Assembly: GCF_018991925.1 (NCBI RefSeq)
Contig: NW_024720711.1
Location: 6,196,528 to 6,260,527 of the forward strand
Direction of reading: 5' to 3'
Source of the DNA: Homarus americanus
Taxonomy: Eukaryota; Arthropoda; Malacostraca; Decapoda; Nephropidae
Length of the DNA stretch: 64,000 nucleotides
Shown here one piece after another: positions 60,569 to 64,000 of this stretch; the stretch's first letter is position 1, and every line of letters begins with the position of its first letter. The position numbers were made by a program, and so were the translations under genes. The notes under the pieces are model-generated. The model saw only the letters and a list, made by a program, of their open reading frames with translations, was not told the DNA's origin and ran no database searches.

Positions 60569-60570
<2 letters not shown>
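57697..60570. other. Unique intergenic sequence
   Basis: About 2.9 kb. A 91-codon minus-strand frame at 59091-59366 has a fairly mixed amino-acid composition but no recognised domain and no ATG context. GGTAAGGTAAGGTTAG occurs at about 58757. No other feature. Confidence 0.35.

Positions 60571-60620
<50 letters not shown>
60571..60620. repeat. (TAA)n microsatellite
   Basis: About 16 AAT units, with a shorter related stretch just after. Confidence 0.97.
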
Positions 60621-60621
<1 letters not shown>

Positions 60622-61910
60622 CGGTAATAATAAATAACGACAATTCAGAATAACAGCAACGATAATCAAATCATACATACACCTTTATATAACTGAGATC
60701 CCACAGAAAAACAACACTATATTTCACCCGTAACCTACGATCCTCCTCAGTAGTGACAGAACAATTACCGAGGGAGGTTCTATAGTGGCGTGGCCAGGTG
60801 TAAATTATTAAGCAGAGAGAAACATCAGAAATGGTACAGATTTTTATGATAATTACAGGTATAATATTTATGACTGGTAATGGTAATGTGTAACAGCCTT
60901 ATAATCATATCAAAATTGTTCAGTGAGACAATAAATTTTTCTATAAGACGCAGTAACTATCTATTCTCAAAGATCAATACGTTAAATTTCAATTGTAATT
61001 ACAGATGCAAGTATTCATCTCTATGAATCACTATACTTCTACAGTGTCTAAAATGACCAAAATGCCCTAATGTCATGTCACGTGTGAGACTTCAAGGCGA
61101 CTCCCTAAACAGAACTCCAAAAAACAGCGTTATGTCACGTATGAATTCCTGCAATGGCATAAACAATAACACCCCAAATGGCACTGAAAACTAGTCAAGT
61201 TCTCGTATGTTGAAATTAGGGACTCGACTGTAAATAAATGCATCACCGTATACCCTTATACAAAAAAATGAACGTAATCATCTTGGAGAACTCTGCATCC
61301 GTCCCAGACCTTTATATACGGACTGGGTTGGGGTCAGTAAAGAATAAGATGGACCTTTCTACATAATACTCCCTTTTCTTTTATTCCCTTCAACCGATAG
61401 TGTGAGAGATGATAGTCAGAGTGCCGTCCGTCATACAACAAATGGTTTCTGTGCAATACGTAAACTACTATCGAGGCGTCTTGTAATCTAACTTCATGCT
61501 AAGTTCTTTTATCTCCTCCAGCAACTCCGCCACAGACTGACTGACTCGTTCATTCAATAACAGAGAGAAACCACCAGCCACTCCCCCACCGACTCATTTA
61601 TTTATTCACAATGTTTCTACCACACGCGGAGAAAAGGTGAATGTATCTCACTCGCCGACCAAGAATAATTGATTGTCTCTCTCAAACTGACCACGAGATA
61701 CTGAATGTCTCTTACTCACTGACGGAGAAACAAATTACCTCAACTCAGACGCCTCACTCAGTTGTTCTCACACCCAAGTGACGAACACTGTTTATTCTGG
61801 TCAACAGCCATGCCAGAGATGACAAATTTATGACACATGGGGAGTCTTGTTGAAGTAATAACCACAAGAGGTTTTAAACTATGACTTTATATAACAATTA
61901 TGTGTAACAA
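60621..61910. other. Unique intergenic sequence
   Basis: From 61500 to 61790 the phrase GACTCACTCA-type/GAGAAA recurs loosely (for example CCACCGACTCATTTATT, CTTACTCACTGACGGAG), possibly a worn tandem repeat. No gene recognised. Confidence 0.35.
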
Positions 61911-62102
61911 TTAAGGAATTATGTAACAGCCATGAATTTATGTAACATCCATGGGTAAATAAAAACAACCAAGAGTGTATCTAACAACCATGGGTTTATG
62001 TAATATACATGGGTTAACGTAACAACCAAGAGTTTATGTAACATACAAGGGTATATTTAACATACATGGGTTTATGTAACCACCACGGAATTGTATAACA
62101 AG
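61911..62102. repeat. Degenerate 21/22-bp tandem repeat
   Basis: About eight units with the pattern CATGGGTTTATGTAACA plus AC or TA, for example at 61991, 62012 and 62067. The unit length matches the R22 arrays but the motif differs. Confidence 0.75.
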
Positions 62103-62239
62103 TGCACACAGTAGTCTAACAAAATCCCTCCTTTATAAAAATAAAACGAAATCAGAAACGCTTTTTTCTAATCTTAAAAAATACATACCAAGAAGTTAAT
62201 ATTTTAATTGCACTGTTAATCAACAATAGGCTATGGTGT

Positions 62240-62241
<2 letters not shown>
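62103..62241. other. Unique sequence
   Basis: No feature recognised. Confidence 0.4.

Positions 62242-62294
<53 letters not shown>
62242..62294. repeat. (GA)n microsatellite
   Basis: Uninterrupted GA run of about 26 units. Confidence 0.97.
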
Positions 62295-62297
<3 letters not shown>

Positions 62298-64000
62298 GAA
62301 GAAGCACATTCTGACTGGTGATAGAGTGGGTTAAGACTAGTGGGCTGGCCTTGGTCCTACACCACCCTGCACACTCGAGGCAGCCCTGGTCATACTTAAT
62401 GATGGTTAGGCATTTCCACTTCTCCTACTACTGTACTCACTAGCAAAACCTGGTGAACATGGGGAGATGAGCCATCCTCCCGGCCCTTTCTACATGATGA
62501 CACCAAAGACTCCCATCATTATTAAACTGTGTCACGCTGCTCTCGCTGCTGTGTTGCAATAATACCAACATGATATTATTGGTCACGTTGCTCTCTCACA
62601 GATTTGCTATTCAAGAGCAAACCTTCTAAGGCTTACTATTTTCCATATATAAATTTGCTATCTTTGAACTCGTCAGCGTGTGTTATAGACGAGTTATAAG
62701 ATCTTCATAACTTTTCCTATCGAAGCCCTCAGAAGACACTTTAAACAACAGTTTTAAAAATCATAGGTGGCAATTCAAGGGTGAGTTGAGTAACAGATCC
62801 GACTAACACTTATTTTTAGGTAACTCATCTAAGTGTCATCTTACAATACCTATATTATAAATGAACCATTGAAACTCACAGTAAAATTTATAATTAATGC
62901 TTTAAGCATTTTCTTGTCCCAGTAACTATGCCAGAATGAACTAGTTTCTCACAGCACAGTGGTCAGTACCCTCTGCGAGCCACAGATTACCATCCCATTT
63001 CTATATTTACATACCTAATTAACAGCAGCATATGACCACAGGGGACAAAGCAACGGAAAAAAATAGAGGCCTTTGGCGCTTTCCTCTATGATCTGCCGCC
63101 CGCCATCCTCACCGCCAACCCTGCACGTGGGTAGTTTTATTTAATATAAAAATCGACCATATTGTCACTTTCAGGGGTGGTTTCCCTATCCCTTTTAGAA
63201 TAAATATGAATTTTGACTTCTGTGGCGCTTTGTTCACTCTGGTTGTACACGTCTCGTACATTCCTGCTACTAGACACTGTTTTCTATTGGCCCAATCATT
63301 AAGTCAGATTGTCTTTTCAAATACTGTACCTTATTTTGTACCCCTTAATTGCTGTACAAGCTTCCATAGCCCTACACTTGAGGTTTATTAGTTGAAGACA
63401 GGGAGACAGGGTTCCTCCACTACGTCAACAATGGTGCTGAACACAACGAAGAGTACAGTACAGTGTGTCGCCCGCGAGGGTGTTCCACCTCAACATGATT
63501 CAGACAATGTGAATTCCAGGGTTGATGGCAACATAATGCTCTAGGATATTATTCCAGATGTGGTATGTTAATCACGTTTTCTCCATTAATGATGTGTTTA
63601 AATTATTCATCTCGTTAATTAATTCAGCTTAAGCCAAATTTAAATATTACGCCATGTTTACTCTACAAACAGATTAATATAAGCAAAGTAAAACAGTATA
63701 CCAGGCACTGGTGGATTTAGATTATCTTATCATATTCAAGTAATGTTACGTAACTCTTGTCACAACAACTGCGTAGAGTACAAGGGACACATTTTCCGTG
63801 TCAAAATTATTGTCTCCAACGATGTTGTTCCACGTTATCGGTTTACTAAATTAAGATTTATTCAACTAATGTTATAGTGCATTCAAAGATTATTCTCAAA
63901 TTATGTGTTACGTAATTCTTGGGTGTACATTTTGTGTGTGGTGTGTACGGGTACATTACCGTCAGTCAGGCACATCTGTCACCAGCAAACAGATCAGTAG
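62295..64000. other. Unique intergenic sequence to the window end
   Basis: AT-rich. A 61-codon frame at 63206-63391 starts with ATG and is hydrophobic near its N-terminus, but it has no cleavage-site pattern or domain I can defend. No gene recognised. Confidence 0.4.

Overview
This window looks like nuclear DNA from a decapod crustacean or a close relative. That is an inference, based on the very dense microsatellites and minisatellites, many CTAACC/GGTTAG motifs, tRNA-derived SINEs whose core reads like the common decapod type, and arthropod-like relics of non-LTR retrotransposons. I found no intact protein-coding gene, rRNA, canonical tRNA or CRISPR array. Nearly every long reading frame is either a by-product of a tandem repeat whose period is a multiple of three, or an isolated frame with no recognisable product.

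Layout. 1-3 kb: degenerate 22-bp tandem arrays in opposite orientations around a 38-bp palindrome and a (TAA)n tract. 3.1-3.4 kb: a head-truncated SINE. 4-9 kb: two long (TA)n tracts, a 30-bp minisatellite (6.8-7.3 kb) and a 160-bp TIR element (8.9 kb). 9.4-15.7 kb: another 22-bp array, a SINE, three minisatellites (24, 19-20 and 48 bp), a G-run block and a roughly 320-bp foldback element. 16-20 kb: mostly unique sequence. 20.1-21.2 kb: a large 30-bp minisatellite. 23-28 kb: a hairpin, a possible core promoter, an exact 95-bp duplication and a 33-bp array with a 264-bp higher-order repeat. 29.8-33 kb: a long decayed pyrimidine-rich array. 33-40 kb: foldback repeats and two coding relics of LINE C-termini. 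40-48 kb: a CT/GA palindrome, a third 30-bp minisatellite, an exact 307-bp tandem duplication with poly(A) tails, a GA/GT tract and a second SINE copy. 48-53.3 kb: a 20-bp array, a second TIR-element copy and a decayed, internally deleted LINE. 53.3-64 kb: mostly unique sequence with microsatellites.

How the parts relate. The LINE at 51.1-53.3 kb (minus strand) keeps a Gag-like ORF1 with a CCHC zinc knuckle, a piece of the endonuclease and the cysteine/histidine C-terminus of ORF2, but has lost the reverse transcriptase. Its 3' untranslated tail also forms the 3' end of the SINE at 3.1-3.4 kb. This is the arrangement expected when a SINE borrows its partner LINE's machinery. No cellular pathway, operon or defence system can be supported here.
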